Below the pieces are notes generated by a model, which was not told the DNA's origin, ran no database searches, and saw only the letters and a program-made list of their open reading frames with translations. A stretch of 64,000 nucleotides of DNA from Cyclobacteriaceae bacterium (lineage in GTDB: Bacteria; Bacteroidota; Bacteroidia; Cytophagales; Cyclobacteriaceae). Numbering within the stretch: position 1 is the first letter of the stretch; each line of letters opens with the position of its first letter. The stretch is taken from contig JAHBUE010000004.1 of NCBI GenBank assembly GCA_019638235.1, positions 99,213 to 163,212 on the forward strand, written 5' to 3'. Position numbers and translations under genes: made by a program. Positions 1-8,142 of the stretch are shown here, in pieces.

Positions 1-1
1 C

Positions 2-325
2 CAGATTTCCAACCGGCTAAAAAACCTGTTGACCAATGCGGGCTTTGAATTCTCAACAGATAGCAAAACAGCGGATTTGTTATTGGAGGTGCTATCCGAC
101 TCGGAAAAAGGGTCAATTTCAGGAAGCATTTATATCACTTTTCTTACCGGTGTGATACGGGTAGCGGAAGCAAAAGGAGGAAGGGTAATTTATGCCACCA
201 CGCTCGACCGGATAAAGGGCTATGGCCTTGATTACGACCGTTCGAGCCAGGATGCCTATAGTAAGGCCATGGAAACCCTTGAAAAAGAGCGTATGACTGA
301 ACTATTAAACAACGTTTTACAATAA
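2..325 (+). CDS. Partial CDS, C-terminal end of an LPP20/LpoB-like protein (5' end outside the window)
   Basis: The reading frame is open from the first bases of the window, so only the last 107 residues or so are visible. The stop is followed 68 bases later by the start of another lipoprotein gene on the same strand. The visible part is a mixed alpha/beta segment ending in an amphipathic helix rich in Glu and Lys (KAMETLEKER). It contains the IRVAEAKGGRVIY stretch, which looks like the core of LPP20/LpoB-type envelope proteins. The gene next door has the same general character, so the two probably form an envelope lipoprotein operon. The family call is an inference from a fragment and is weak; the presence of a coding region is much safer. 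Confidence 0.6.
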   Translation, partial: QISNRLKNLLTNAGFEFSTDSKTADLLLEVLSDSEKGSISGSIYITFLTGVIRVAEAKGGRVIYATTLDRIKGYGLDYDRSSQDAYSKAMETLEKERMTELLNNVLQ

Positions 326-393
326 TATAGACGACTTTACCTAAATTGGTCTTAAAATTGTAAGTGTATATCGGAAACCAAAAATTGAAATAT

Positions 394-960
394 ATGAAAA
401 AGTTATCGTACTCAACCCTTGTATTATTCGCCCTGGCCGGTGTGCTGATGGTTGGCTGTAAGGGAAAAGAAAAATTGCAGAAAGGTGAAACCGAATTAAA
501 TATTCCCTGTTCAGGTTCGGATTACTTCACCAACAAGAACCACTTCCGGGCAAATTCGTTGGGCGAAAGCTCCGACCTGGTAGTATCCAAGAAAAAAGCA
601 ATGGACAACGCCCGTGCAGAACTGGCGGCCGCCATTGAATCGACTGTAAAAACTGTAACCGACAACTATGTTAACTCGCGCGAGTTTAATAACCGAGAAG
701 ACCTGGAAGAACGTTTTGAGCAGTTGAACAGAACCATTGTAAACCAAACCTTGTCGGGTATTAAAATGATCTGCGAAAAGCAGGTACAAACCAAGCAGGG
801 CGGGTACAGAACCTATGTAGCCATTGAGCTTTCTGCCAGCGATATTGTGCAGAAGTACAATGAAAACCTTTCAAAAGATGAACGCCTTAGAATTGACTAC
901 GATTACGAGAAATTTAAGGAAACATTTGATAAGGAAATGGACAAAATGGGCAACCGTTAA
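394..960 (+). CDS. LPP20-family-like lipoprotein
   Basis: The protein is 188 residues from the ATG at 394. A GTG at 364 would only add ten polar residues in front of the signal peptide, so I prefer 394. The N-terminus is a lipoprotein signal (MKKLSYSTLVLFALAG, then MVGC), so Cys would be lipidated by Lgt, whose gene lies at 8143. The mature part has a helical segment with KKKAMDNARAELAAAIES, typical of LPP20-like proteins (repeated Ala-rich helix followed by a short beta strand GGYRTYVAIELS). Its function is not known beyond cell envelope localisation. It follows a related partial gene on the same strand and is closed by a good terminator. Confidence 0.65.
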   Translation: MKKLSYSTLVLFALAGVLMVGCKGKEKLQKGETELNIPCSGSDYFTNKNHFRANSLGESSDLVVSKKKAMDNARAELAAAIESTVKTVTDNYVNSREFNNREDLEERFEQLNRTIVNQTLSGIKMICEKQVQTKQGGYRTYVAIELSASDIVQKYNENLSKDERLRIDYDYEKFKETFDKEMDKMGNR

Positions 961-986
961 CGCGATCCTCTTAATAGAACTCCAAA

Positions 987-1016
987 ATCCCTCCGGCACA
1001 CCGGGGGGATTTTTTT
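987..1016 (+). terminator. Rho-independent terminator after the lipoprotein gene
   Basis: The arms ATCCCTCCGG and CCGGGGGGAT form a GC-rich stem with a short CACA-type loop, followed by a run of seven T. It lies 27 bases after the stop codon of the lipoprotein gene, on the same strand. Confidence 0.85.
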
Positions 1017-1178
1017 GAACCGGGTATAATCCGTTTACAGATGTTACAGATTGGTCGAAATGGGGTACGGTATGCTTCATTCGCCCGAAGACCGCTGATA
1101 TAAATCAGCCTTTGTTCGCCATATTTAGTTAGGTGGTTTCAGCGTTTTTCTGCAATTTTCAGTATAAAATTTTAACCC

Positions 1179-2003
1179 ATGCTGAATATCCTCGTTCCCA
1201 CCGATTTCTCCGACTTGTCGAAAGTTGCCATACGCTATGCCATTGCTATGGCCAAAAAAATGAACGGCAAGGTAACATTGCTCCATGTTGTTAATACAGC
1301 ACAACACGCATCCGGTGCACGGTTAAGGCTGCGTTCATTAATTGACGAATTTGTGAAAATGGCCGAAAAAGATTTTAAGCCTGTTTTGGCGGAAGCCAAC
1401 AAAGCCAATAAAGGAGGCAAGCCGATCAGGCATGCTATTGAACTTGGGCCTTCTTTTGTTGATGTGGTGAGCAGGTTTGCAAAAAAATCCAAAGCCAGCC
1501 TGATTATAACGGGCACGCATGGCGCCTCGGGGTTAAAGAAAGTGGTGATGGGGAGCAACACGGCATCGCTGCTGGAAGCCAGCAACATTCCTGTACTGGC
1601 CATACCGGCTACCAGTTCGTTCAAAAAAATAAAATTGGTTGTGTATGCTACCGATTTATTGAATGCTGCTAAAGAATTTAAAACCCTGTTGTCTGTTGTT
1701 GGCAAAGAGAAGCCGTTAATTCACATTGTTCATGTAACAACCGACAAGGAAGCTGCCACAGTTGCTGAAAGTAAACTTGATAAAATGGTAATCAAGTCTA
1801 AATACAAGAATGTGGTGGTGCGTGTGCTGGTAAATGAAAATACACCGTTGGCTATCAACAACTATATAAAGAAAGTAAAAGTGGACGTGCTCACCATGTT
1901 CCCGCACAAGCACAGCTTCTTTGAAAAATTGTTCAACCGAAGCGTAACAAAACAGTTGAGTTTCCTGAACAGCGCTCCGTTGCTTGCGTATAAGAGCAAG
2001 TAA
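1179..2003 (+). CDS. Tandem-domain universal stress protein (UspA family)
   Basis: The 274-residue protein carries two UspA folds. The first (about residues 1-145) begins with the typical strand MLNILVPTDFSD and ends with the ATP-binding signature GTHGASGLKKVVMGSNT followed by the strand IPVLAIP. The second half (about 150-274) starts with KIKLVVYATDL but lacks the glycine-rich nucleotide motif, as is common in tandem Usp proteins of Bacteroidota, where only one half binds ATP. It is cytoplasmic and probably has a stress or energy-sensing role. It stands alone, convergent with the MerR gene 28 bases downstream. Confidence 0.88.
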   Translation: MLNILVPTDFSDLSKVAIRYAIAMAKKMNGKVTLLHVVNTAQHASGARLRLRSLIDEFVKMAEKDFKPVLAEANKANKGGKPIRHAIELGPSFVDVVSRFAKKSKASLIITGTHGASGLKKVVMGSNTASLLEASNIPVLAIPATSSFKKIKLVVYATDLLNAAKEFKTLLSVVGKEKPLIHIVHVTTDKEAATVAESKLDKMVIKSKYKNVVVRVLVNENTPLAINNYIKKVKVDVLTMFPHKHSFFEKLFNRSVTKQLSFLNSAPLLAYKSK

Positions 2004-2031
2004 TCGGCAACCTTAGACAACTGTGCAAACC

Positions 2032-2439
2032 TTAAAGTTTAGGAACAATTATCGGACAGTTATCATAAGGGGCAGACGGATTACAAGACGACTCTTGACA
2101 GCTTTTCAGACCATTTAACATTAACGTACGGACATTTATTAGTTCCTGTATTTTTTCGTCAATCCGTTTGACCTTATTTTCAATTTTATCGGACATATTA
2201 TTGCAGGTAGCCTCGTTGACATCTATCATATCCAGCACCTCAGACACTTCATTGAGCGTAAATCCAAAACTCTTTATCAGCTTTATGGACATAAGCCGTT
2301 GTAGTGTTTCTTCCGAATACTCCTTATAGTTGTTATACCGCCTTTCTTTCTTGCCGACAGCTATTAAGCCGTGTTTTTCGTAGAAGCGAATGGTATCCCT
2401 TGACAACCCGCAACGACTTGATAATTCGCCTATTAGCAT
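2032..2439 (-). CDS. MerR-family regulator sensing a thiophilic divalent metal
   Basis: From the ATG at 2439 the protein has 135 residues, the usual MerR length. A GTG at 2490 would add 17 residues, but that extension runs through the operator, so it is unlikely. The N-terminal winged helix begins MLIGELSSRCGLSRDTIRFYE. The sensor end has Cys79, Cys114, Cys119 and Cys128. The 35-residue spacing between the first two equals that in ZntR (79/114) and mercury MerR (82/117), and a Cys at the first position is the family mark of divalent-metal sensors as opposed to CueR. The terminal CPII also recalls CPLI of mercury MerR. It is divergent from two Cys-rich genes that it probably activates. Which metal it senses (Zn, Cd, Pb or Hg) cannot be read from the sequence. 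Confidence 0.9.
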   Translation of the reverse strand: MLIGELSSRCGLSRDTIRFYEKHGLIAVGKKERRYNNYKEYSEETLQRLMSIKLIKSFGFTLNEVSEVLDMIDVNEATCNNMSDKIENKVKRIDEKIQELINVRTLMLNGLKSCQESSCNPSAPYDNCPIIVPKL

Positions 2440-2468
2440 ACCTTTTGGAATTTTCTTTGACTTTTCCC

Positions 2469-2502
2469 TTGACCGTGGACTATACTCCACAGTTTACTTT
2501 TG
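2469..2502 (+). promoter_or_regulatory. MerR-type promoter with operator dyad in an over-long spacer
   Basis: A -35-like TTGACC (2469-2474) and a -10 element TACTTTTG (2495-2502, matching TAnnTTTG) are separated by 20 bases. Between them lies a 22-bp dyad centred on TATA (2472-2493, core GTGGAC-TATA-CTCCAC, 18 of 22 positions symmetric). A palindrome inside a 19-20 bp spacer is the classical arrangement that MerR proteins untwist to activate transcription. It faces the Cys-rich genes at 2529 and 2945. Confidence 0.8.
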
Positions 2503-2528
2503 CAAATGTAATCAAATAGCAAACCGAA

Positions 2529-2939
2529 ATGACAACAGAAAACGAGACCTGCCCTAAATGTGGCAGAAACTCTTGCGACACCAGTTGCAACACCGAAAAC
2601 ACTTCTTTAGGAGGTATTACCGATGACCATTGCTCTGAAAAATCGTTGGAGCAAACGCTACAAGAAGCTGAAGCATTTAAAGAAATGAATGCCTTCAAAA
2701 AAATAACAGCAGTAAAGGAATTAGAAACAGGTTACGAGTTTGTTTATGAAAACGCAAGTAAGGATTTGCAGTTGGAGTTAACCGACTTTTTGAAATTAGA
2801 TTTAAAGTGCTGTCCTACATACGACTATGCTTTTATAGTAAGTGCCAAAACAAGAACAATTCAATATCAACGCTTTGGGTCTGCACAGGTTAAAGCTGAA
2901 TTGAAAGAATATCTACAAATAGTTGGGCTTTTAAAATAA
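2529..2939 (+). CDS. Cys-rich protein under MerR control (cytoplasmic paralogue)
   Basis: The protein has 136 residues and no signal peptide. The first 20 residues carry CPKCGRNSCDTSC, a tight four-Cys cluster that could bind metal. The C-terminal part (about 55-136) contains ELETGYEFVYE, then LKLDLKCCPTYDYAF with a Cys pair, then FGSAQVKAELKEY. This pattern (elements like E-CC-F near the middle and a terminal G-x-K-E-L) recalls small orphan proteins I associate with metal-responsive regulators, but I cannot give the family a certain name. It is the first gene after the MerR-type promoter and is followed 5 bases later by a membrane-anchored paralogue. A metal-binding role is inferred from the cysteines and the regulator. 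Confidence 0.7.
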   Translation: MTTENETCPKCGRNSCDTSCNTENTSLGGITDDHCSEKSLEQTLQEAEAFKEMNAFKKITAVKELETGYEFVYENASKDLQLELTDFLKLDLKCCPTYDYAFIVSAKTRTIQYQRFGSAQVKAELKEYLQIVGLLK

Positions 2940-2944
2940 TTGCA

Positions 2945-3478
2945 ATGACAAAGAAAATGATAATCGGAATTTCGGTAGTTGTAATAGCTGTATTGGCTTT
3001 CTTCTGCTTTTTTGAGCAAACCATTTGCAAAAGTGTCAATTGTAAAACAACCGCAAAGTCGGACATCACTCAAACAGCAGCTTGTGGCAGTTGTGGAAAA
3101 AACTCCTGCGACAAAGGTTGCTCATCTAATCCTGATGATATAACCGATTTGAAAGCATTAGTTCCTTCGTGCAATCTTTCCAGCAAGGAAATGTCGGAAA
3201 GAAAAGAATTTCTTCAGGCTACAATGGCAAAAAAAATAGCTAAGGTTGAAGAACTTGAAACAGGTTACGACTTGACTTTTCAAGAATCAATTGAATATTC
3301 TCAAGAACTTTTGGAGTTTATCAATTTTGAAAGAAAATGTTGTTCTAATTTTAGTTTTGCTTTAATTTTTGAACCTAACAATAGAGCAACTCACTTACAA
3401 ATGTATGGTTCTAAAGAAATCAAAGAGGAACTAAAAGATGGTTTTATTGAACTTGGCTTCCTGAAACAACCGAAATAA
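2945..3478 (+). CDS. Cys-rich membrane-anchored paralogue under MerR control
   Basis: The 177-residue protein starts with one transmembrane segment (about residues 5-24, IIGISVVVIAVLAFFCFF), so the rest is probably periplasmic. Residues 45-65 repeat the Cys cluster of the preceding gene (CGSCGKNSCDKGC against CPKCGRNSCDTSC). The C-terminal domain is also shared: ELETGYDLTF, then FINFERKCCSNFSFAL, then YGSKEIKEELKD. The two genes are therefore tandem paralogues that differ in location, one cytoplasmic and one at the membrane. The spacing of 5 bases indicates one transcript. No MerA, MerT, MerP or metal ATPase is adjacent, so this is not an ordinary mer or cad operon. Confidence 0.72.
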   Translation: MTKKMIIGISVVVIAVLAFFCFFEQTICKSVNCKTTAKSDITQTAACGSCGKNSCDKGCSSNPDDITDLKALVPSCNLSSKEMSERKEFLQATMAKKIAKVEELETGYDLTFQESIEYSQELLEFINFERKCCSNFSFALIFEPNNRATHLQMYGSKEIKEELKDGFIELGFLKQPK

Positions 3479-3482
3479 GAAA

Positions 3483-3548
3483 CCTGCCTGCACGTAGTCA
3501 CTTGCCTTTGCTGAAGCTTTAGCGCAAGCAGGCTTCGGAAAAGGCAGG
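3483..3548. repeat. Nested inverted repeat (REP-like hairpin) between convergent genes
   Basis: The outer arms CCTGCC and GGCAGG enclose a second pairing of TGCCTTTGCTGAAGC with GGCTTCGGAAAAGGCA. The whole 66-base element can fold into one long hairpin. It lies between the Cys-rich operon and asnS, which converge. There is no T-run, so it may be a dispersed palindromic element and not a simple terminator. Confidence 0.6.
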
Positions 3549-3599
3549 GCTATAAAGCAGTTTTTTGAAATCCCTTTACTATATCCTCAAGTAATCCAC

Positions 3600-5039
3600 T
3601 TAAAATTCGGCATTGCCGGGAAAACGCGGGAACGGAATAACATCGCGAATGTTGGTCATGCCGGTAACAAACTGGATGAGCCGTTCAAAGCCCAGCCCAA
3701 AGCCGCTATGTGGCGCAGAACCGAATTTTCGTAACTCTAAGTACCACCACAGCTCTTTTTCCGGTAAGCCAAGCTCCTGAACGCGGCTTAAAAGTTTATC
3801 GTAATTCTCCTCACGTTGCGAGCCACCAATAATTTCGCCAATGCCGGGAAACAAAACATCCATAGCACGAACGGTTTTGTTTTCCGTTTCGTTGTTTTGC
3901 TTCATGTAAAAGGCTTTGATAGCTGCCGGGTAGTTGTAAAGAATTACCGGCTTCTTAAAATGCTTTTCAACTAAATAGCGTTCATGCTCCGATTGTAAGT
4001 CAACACCCCATTTATCAACAAGGTATTGAAACTTCTTTTTCTTGTTTGGATTGGAGTTCTTTAAAATATCAATCGCTTCGGTGTACGACAATCGTTGAAA
4101 ATCATTTTCGGTAATGAATTTTAGCCGGTCAATCAGGCCCAATTCACTGCGCTGGTCTTGCGGTTTGGTTGCCTCTTCATCTTGTGCGCGTTTATCTAAA
4201 AATTGCAAATCATCGGCACAGTTTTCCAATGCATATTTTCCCAGGTATTGCAAAAACTCCTGGGCTAAGGCCATGTTATCTTCCAAGTCGTAGAAGGCCA
4301 TTTCCGGCTCAATCATCCAAAACTCGGCTAAGTGGCGTGTGGTGTTTGAATTTTCGGCACGGAAAGTAGGGCCAAACGTATAAATGTCGCCCAACGCCAG
4401 GGCATAGGTTTCGCCTTCCAATTGGCCAGACACCGTAAGGTTTGTTTCGCGCCCGAAGAAGTCTTCCTTATAATCAATATTTCCCTGTTCGTCTTTTGGC
4501 GGGTTATTCAAATCCAGCGTAGTTACCCTGAACATTGCGCCAGCGCCTTCCGCATCAGACCCGGTAATAACAGGCGTGTGTATGTAGAAAAAGCCCTTGT
4601 CGTTAAAAAACTTATGAACGGCAAAAGCCATAGCATGACGAACACGCATAACCGCGCTTAACGTATTGGTGCGGCCACGCAGGTGGGCTATTTCCCGTAA
4701 AAATTCAAGCGAGTGCTTTTTAGGCTGGAGCGGATATTTTTCAGGGTCGCTGTCGCCTACTATTTCGAGGGCGCTCACCTTCACCTCAACCGTTTGGCCT
4801 TTGGCAGGGGAGGGAACCAACTCCCCGGTAACGGAAAGACACGCCCCGGTTGTAATGCGTTTCAGGGTACCTTCATCAACGGAGTTCAGCGCTACCACTG
4901 CTTGCAGGTTCTGAATGGTCGAGCCGTCATTAAGGGAAATAAACTGGTTGTTGCGGAAGGTTCTTACCCAGCCGTTAACCGTAATCGTTTGCCCCCGGGC
5001 CTCAGTAACGAGCAATTCCTTTATCTTGGTGCGCTTCAT
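3600..5039 (-). CDS. asnS: Asparagine--tRNA ligase
   Basis: The 479-residue class IIb synthetase charges tRNA-Asn with asparagine in the cytoplasm. An OB-fold anticodon-binding domain (about residues 15-110, [20 protein letters not shown]) is followed by the catalytic core. Motif 2 reads [21 protein letters not shown], and motif 3 lies in [15 protein letters not shown]. The C-terminus [12 protein letters not shown] is the asparagine-specific ending; AspRS differs there. Length is normal for bacterial AsnRS (about 466 in E. coli). It is divergently placed from rpoN across 166 bases. Presence of AsnRS implies direct charging of tRNA-Asn. Confidence 0.97.
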   Translation of the reverse strand: MKRTKIKELLVTEARGQTITVNGWVRTFRNNQFISLNDGSTIQNLQAVVALNSVDEGTLKRITTGACLSVTGELVPSPAKGQTVEVKVSALEIVGDSDPEKYPLQPKKHSLEFLREIAHLRGRTNTLSAVMRVRHAMAFAVHKFFNDKGFFYIHTPVITGSDAEGAGAMFRVTTLDLNNPPKDEQGNIDYKEDFFGRETNLTVSGQLEGETYALALGDIYTFGPTFRAENSNTTRHLAEFWMIEPEMAFYDLEDNMALAQEFLQYLGKYALENCADDLQFLDKRAQDEEATKPQDQRSELGLIDRLKFITENDFQRLSYTEAIDILKNSNPNKKKKFQYLVDKWGVDLQSEHERYLVEKHFKKPVILYNYPAAIKAFYMKQNNETENKTVRAMDVLFPGIGEIIGGSQREENYDKLLSRVQELGLPEKELWWYLELRKFGSAPHSGFGLGFERLIQFVTGMTNIRDVIPFPRFPGNAEF

Positions 5040-5160
5040 ATCTTAAAAATTGAATGAGGCGCAAAAAACGGCATTTTGTAAGTTTTATCAAAAGGGGGCA
5101 GGGCAATTGTTCGGGCAGGGGCTACCCCATACATTTATTTTAAGGTACAAGCCGAATTGA

Positions 5161-5168
5161 TAAATTTG
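5161..5168 (+). promoter_or_regulatory. Candidate Bacteroidota -7 element upstream of rpoN
   Basis: TAAATTTG fits the TAnnTTTG consensus and lies 37 bases before the rpoN start. No clear TTTG -33 box is found at the expected distance, so confidence is low. Confidence 0.35.
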
Positions 5169-5205
5169 TGAACAGATGAATTGACATCGGAAACAGAAAA
5201 GGTTC

Positions 5206-6663
5206 ATGCAGAAATTAGGGTTAAATCAATCGTTACAACAAAAGCTGTCGCCACAGCAGATTCAGTTCATCAAATTGCTCCAGGTGCCTACGGCCGAGCT
5301 GGAGAGCCGTATTGAGGAGGAACTTGAAGTAAACCCTGCACTGGAAGAGGGGGAGGATGAACAGCCGGAAGACCGTTCGGAAAACAACGAGGAAGAATAC
5401 CAGGAAACATCGGGTAGTGAAGATGAGGTGGACATTGCCGACTACCTGCGCGATGATGACTATAACAGCTACAAAACCCAGAGCGATGGCGGAGGCGATG
5501 ATGATGACGACCGCGAAATGCCTATCCCGATGGGAACTTCGTTGCATGAACAACTAACAACCCAGTTGGGGTATCTCGGCCTGAACGAACATGAGGAGGC
5601 TATCGGTAAGCAATTAGTCGGGAGCATTGAGGCGGATGGATACATCCGCAGAGAACTTGAGGCTATTGTAAACGATTTGGCTTTTTCTCAAGGCATAGAA
5701 ACCACACTTGAAGAAGTTGAGCGGATACTTAAAAAAATACAGTCGTTTGACCCGCCCGGTATTGCCGCCCGCAATTTGCAGGAATGTTTGTTGCTTCAAT
5801 TAGAACGCATGGATAACGGACACGATATTGACGTGGCAGTTGCAAAGCAGATACTCACCGAATGTTTTGATGAGTTTACTAAAAAGCATTACCAGAAAAT
5901 ACAAAAGAAGCTGGGCACCGAAGATGAAGAGTTTGTGCGCGATGCTGTTGAGTTGATTGTGCGTCTTAACCCGAAACCGGGTAGCGGCAGTTCGGCAGGC
6001 ATGATAAAAAACCAGGTGGTAATTCCTGATTATATTCTTACCAATAACAACGGTAAACTTGAGTTGGCGCTTAATTCGCGCAATGCGCCAGAGCTTCGCA
6101 TCAGCAGGTCGTACACCGAAATGTTTAAGGCGTATGACAAAGGCGATAAGAAAGACAAGAAACTGAAAGAGGCCGTTACATTTGTGAAACAAAAATTAGA
6201 TGCCGCCAAGTGGTTTATTGATGCGATAAAGCAACGCCAGCAAACGCTGTTGAAAACCATGAAGGCCATTGTTGATTTTCAATACGACTTTTTCCAGGAG
6301 GGCGATGAAACGAAACTCAAGCCGATGATTCTGAAAGATATTGCGCAGATGATTGGCATGGATATTTCTACAGTATCGCGGGTGGCCAGCAGCAAGTATG
6401 TGCAAACCGACTTTGGTATTTACCCGCTCAAATATTTCTTTTCGGAAGGTATTACAACCGATAGCGGTGAAGAAGTGAGCAGCCGCGAGGTAAAGAAAAT
6501 CATCCAGGATATTATTGATGGCGAAGACAAGAACAAACCTTTTTCGGATGATAAGCTCGAAAAGATTTTAAATGAAAAGGGATACAACATTGCCCGCAGA
6601 ACGGTAGCCAAATACCGTGAGCAACTAAATATTCCGGTGGCCCGTTTACGAAAGGAATTGTAG
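5206..6663 (+). CDS. rpoN: RNA polymerase sigma-54 factor
   Basis: The 485-residue protein has the full sigma-54 layout. A Gln- and Leu-rich activator-interacting region I covers residues 1-50 (LNQSLQQKLSPQQIQFIKLLQ), an acidic region II about 50-105, then the core-binding domain, a helix-turn-helix near residue 390 (DIAQMIGMDISTVSRVAS), and the RpoN box ARRTVAKYRE near 465 that contacts the -24 element. It directs transcription that needs NtrC-type activators such as the one encoded at 56203. The stop codon overlaps the GTG start of the next gene (TAGTG), so the two are co-transcribed. Confidence 0.97.
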   Translation: MQKLGLNQSLQQKLSPQQIQFIKLLQVPTAELESRIEEELEVNPALEEGEDEQPEDRSENNEEEYQETSGSEDEVDIADYLRDDDYNSYKTQSDGGGDDDDDREMPIPMGTSLHEQLTTQLGYLGLNEHEEAIGKQLVGSIEADGYIRRELEAIVNDLAFSQGIETTLEEVERILKKIQSFDPPGIAARNLQECLLLQLERMDNGHDIDVAVAKQILTECFDEFTKKHYQKIQKKLGTEDEEFVRDAVELIVRLNPKPGSGSSAGMIKNQVVIPDYILTNNNGKLELALNSRNAPELRISRSYTEMFKAYDKGDKKDKKLKEAVTFVKQKLDAAKWFIDAIKQRQQTLLKTMKAIVDFQYDFFQEGDETKLKPMILKDIAQMIGMDISTVSRVASSKYVQTDFGIYPLKYFFSEGITTDSGEEVSSREVKKIIQDIIDGEDKNKPFSDDKLEKILNEKGYNIARRTVAKYREQLNIPVARLRKEL

Positions 6664-7289
6664 TGAATACCGTATTGGCCCGTATTATATCCATTGTCTT
6701 TCATCCGTTGTTGATAACAACCTACCTGTTTGCGTTGTTGGCGTTTATGTTTCCGGCTTCGCTCTATCCCATTACGCCCGGCTCGCGTAATTCTTTTATA
6801 GTGTCAGTATTCCTGATAACGTTTTTGCTTCCGGTAATTAACATCTGGTTATTCAAATTGCTTGGTGTTGTTAAAAGTATGACAATGGAAGACCGGGCAG
6901 ATCGCGTTAAGCCTTTCTTGCTTATTACTGTAATATATGGTGTGTTGACCTGGATGCTTTATGCAAGGAGTAATTTCTCGATTGGCGATAACCTGTTTAA
7001 CCTGTTGCTGATTATTGATGCGCTGATTTTGTTTTCGTTCATTATAACACTTTTCTACAAGGCCAGTGTGCATAGCATAGGTATCTGGGGCGCTATTGGT
7101 ATTCTGTTGCCGCTCAATAGGGTTATTGAAGATCACTCAATCTTCATTGCTACCTTAGTGGCGTTGGTGTTGGCAGGCTTGGTTATGTCGGCACGGTTGC
7201 AGCTTAATGCCCACACGCCACGCGAAGTTCTGGTGGGTGCATTGGCAGGTTTTTCAATTGGCTTTTTTGGTATGTTAATTTTGTTTTGA
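6663..7289 (+). CDS. PAP2-like integral membrane protein
   Basis: The 208-residue protein starts with GTG overlapping the rpoN stop by one base. It is almost wholly hydrophobic, with about six membrane segments. The C-terminal ARLQLNAHTPREVLVGALAGFSIGF matches the last conserved block of PAP2 phosphatases (Ser-Arg ... His ... Asp), but with His-Thr-Pro-Arg-Glu and no clear earlier KxxxxxxRP motif. The phosphatase activity is therefore uncertain. In Bacteroidota such proteins are commonly annotated as PA-phosphatase. Translational coupling with rpoN is seen directly; any functional link is unproven. Confidence 0.7.
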   Translation: MNTVLARIISIVFHPLLITTYLFALLAFMFPASLYPITPGSRNSFIVSVFLITFLLPVINIWLFKLLGVVKSMTMEDRADRVKPFLLITVIYGVLTWMLYARSNFSIGDNLFNLLLIIDALILFSFIITLFYKASVHSIGIWGAIGILLPLNRVIEDHSIFIATLVALVLAGLVMSARLQLNAHTPREVLVGALAGFSIGFFGMLILF

Positions 7290-7304
7290 TTAAACGATAC
7301 GAGT

Positions 7305-8093
7305 ATGAGCGCCTCATTTAAGTTTTTGAAATATGCTGTTGCAGATGGTGTAGCTACCATTACGTTAAATCGCCCGGAGGTTTATAATGCCCTGAATGAT
7401 GAAATCACCTTTGAGCTTCAGGATGCGTTGAAAGCCGTTGTCCGCGATGAGCAGGTTCGTGTGGTGGTGCTTACAGGCGAAGGAAAAGCATTTTGTTCGG
7501 GGCAGGATTTAAAGGCTGCATCGGGCGAACAGAAGCGTTCGTTTCTGCAATCGCTGCACAAACGATATAATCCTATCATTCGCGCCATGCGTGAGTTACC
7601 AAAACCCATTATTGGCCGCATTAACGGTGTGGCTGCCGGGGCCGGGTGTTCGCTTGCCTTAGCGTGCGATGTTATTGTAGCCGTTGAAGAGGCAACGTTT
7701 ATCGAAGTGTTTATTAATATTGGCCTTGTTCCCGATTCCGGCTCTTCATACTTTTTGCCCCGCACGGTAGGAAGCGTGAAAGCATTTGAAATGTGTTCGA
7801 TGGGTTCGCGCATAAAAGCAACCGAAGCGCAAGCCATTGGGTTAATCAACAAGGCTGTTCCGGCTAACGAGATAGATGAAGCCGTTAAGTTTTATACCGA
7901 CTATTATGCTGTCGCGCCTACCAAATCAATCGGTATGATTAAAAAGATGCTGAACAAGTCAACTACATCATCGCTTGAGCAAATGCTGGAGTATGAAGCA
8001 TACTGCCAGGAGATAGCCGGCAGTTCGCACGATTATAAAGAAGGTGTTACCGCTTTCTTAGAAAAACGAAAGCCAAATTTTACCGGTAAGTAA
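7305..8093 (+). CDS. Enoyl-CoA hydratase/isomerase, PaaG-like
   Basis: The 262-residue crotonase-fold protein contains the two oxyanion-hole segments GKAFCSGQDLKAA (about residues 63-75) and GVAAGAGCSLALACD (about 104-118). It then has GLVPDSGSSYFLPRTVG, which resembles the PaaG subgroup (ring 1,2-epoxyphenylacetyl-CoA isomerase, with Asp at that site) more than ordinary beta-oxidation hydratases. It would act on an acyl-CoA in the cytoplasm. No other paa genes are present, so participation in phenylacetate degradation cannot be concluded. It follows the PAP2-like gene by 15 bases and may be in the rpoN operon. Confidence 0.85.
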   Translation: MSASFKFLKYAVADGVATITLNRPEVYNALNDEITFELQDALKAVVRDEQVRVVVLTGEGKAFCSGQDLKAASGEQKRSFLQSLHKRYNPIIRAMRELPKPIIGRINGVAAGAGCSLALACDVIVAVEEATFIEVFINIGLVPDSGSSYFLPRTVGSVKAFEMCSMGSRIKATEAQAIGLINKAVPANEIDEAVKFYTDYYAVAPTKSIGMIKKMLNKSTTSSLEQMLEYEAYCQEIAGSSHDYKEGVTAFLEKRKPNFTGK

Positions 8094-8142
8094 AACATCG
8101 TAGCACATGGTTTACCAATGATTAAAGCATAAAACGACAGGA

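Noticed and set aside
2440..2490. GTG start giving a 152-residue MerR protein
   Set aside because: The extension runs through the operator dyad and has no counterpart in MerR proteins; the ATG at 2439 gives normal length and family cysteine numbering.
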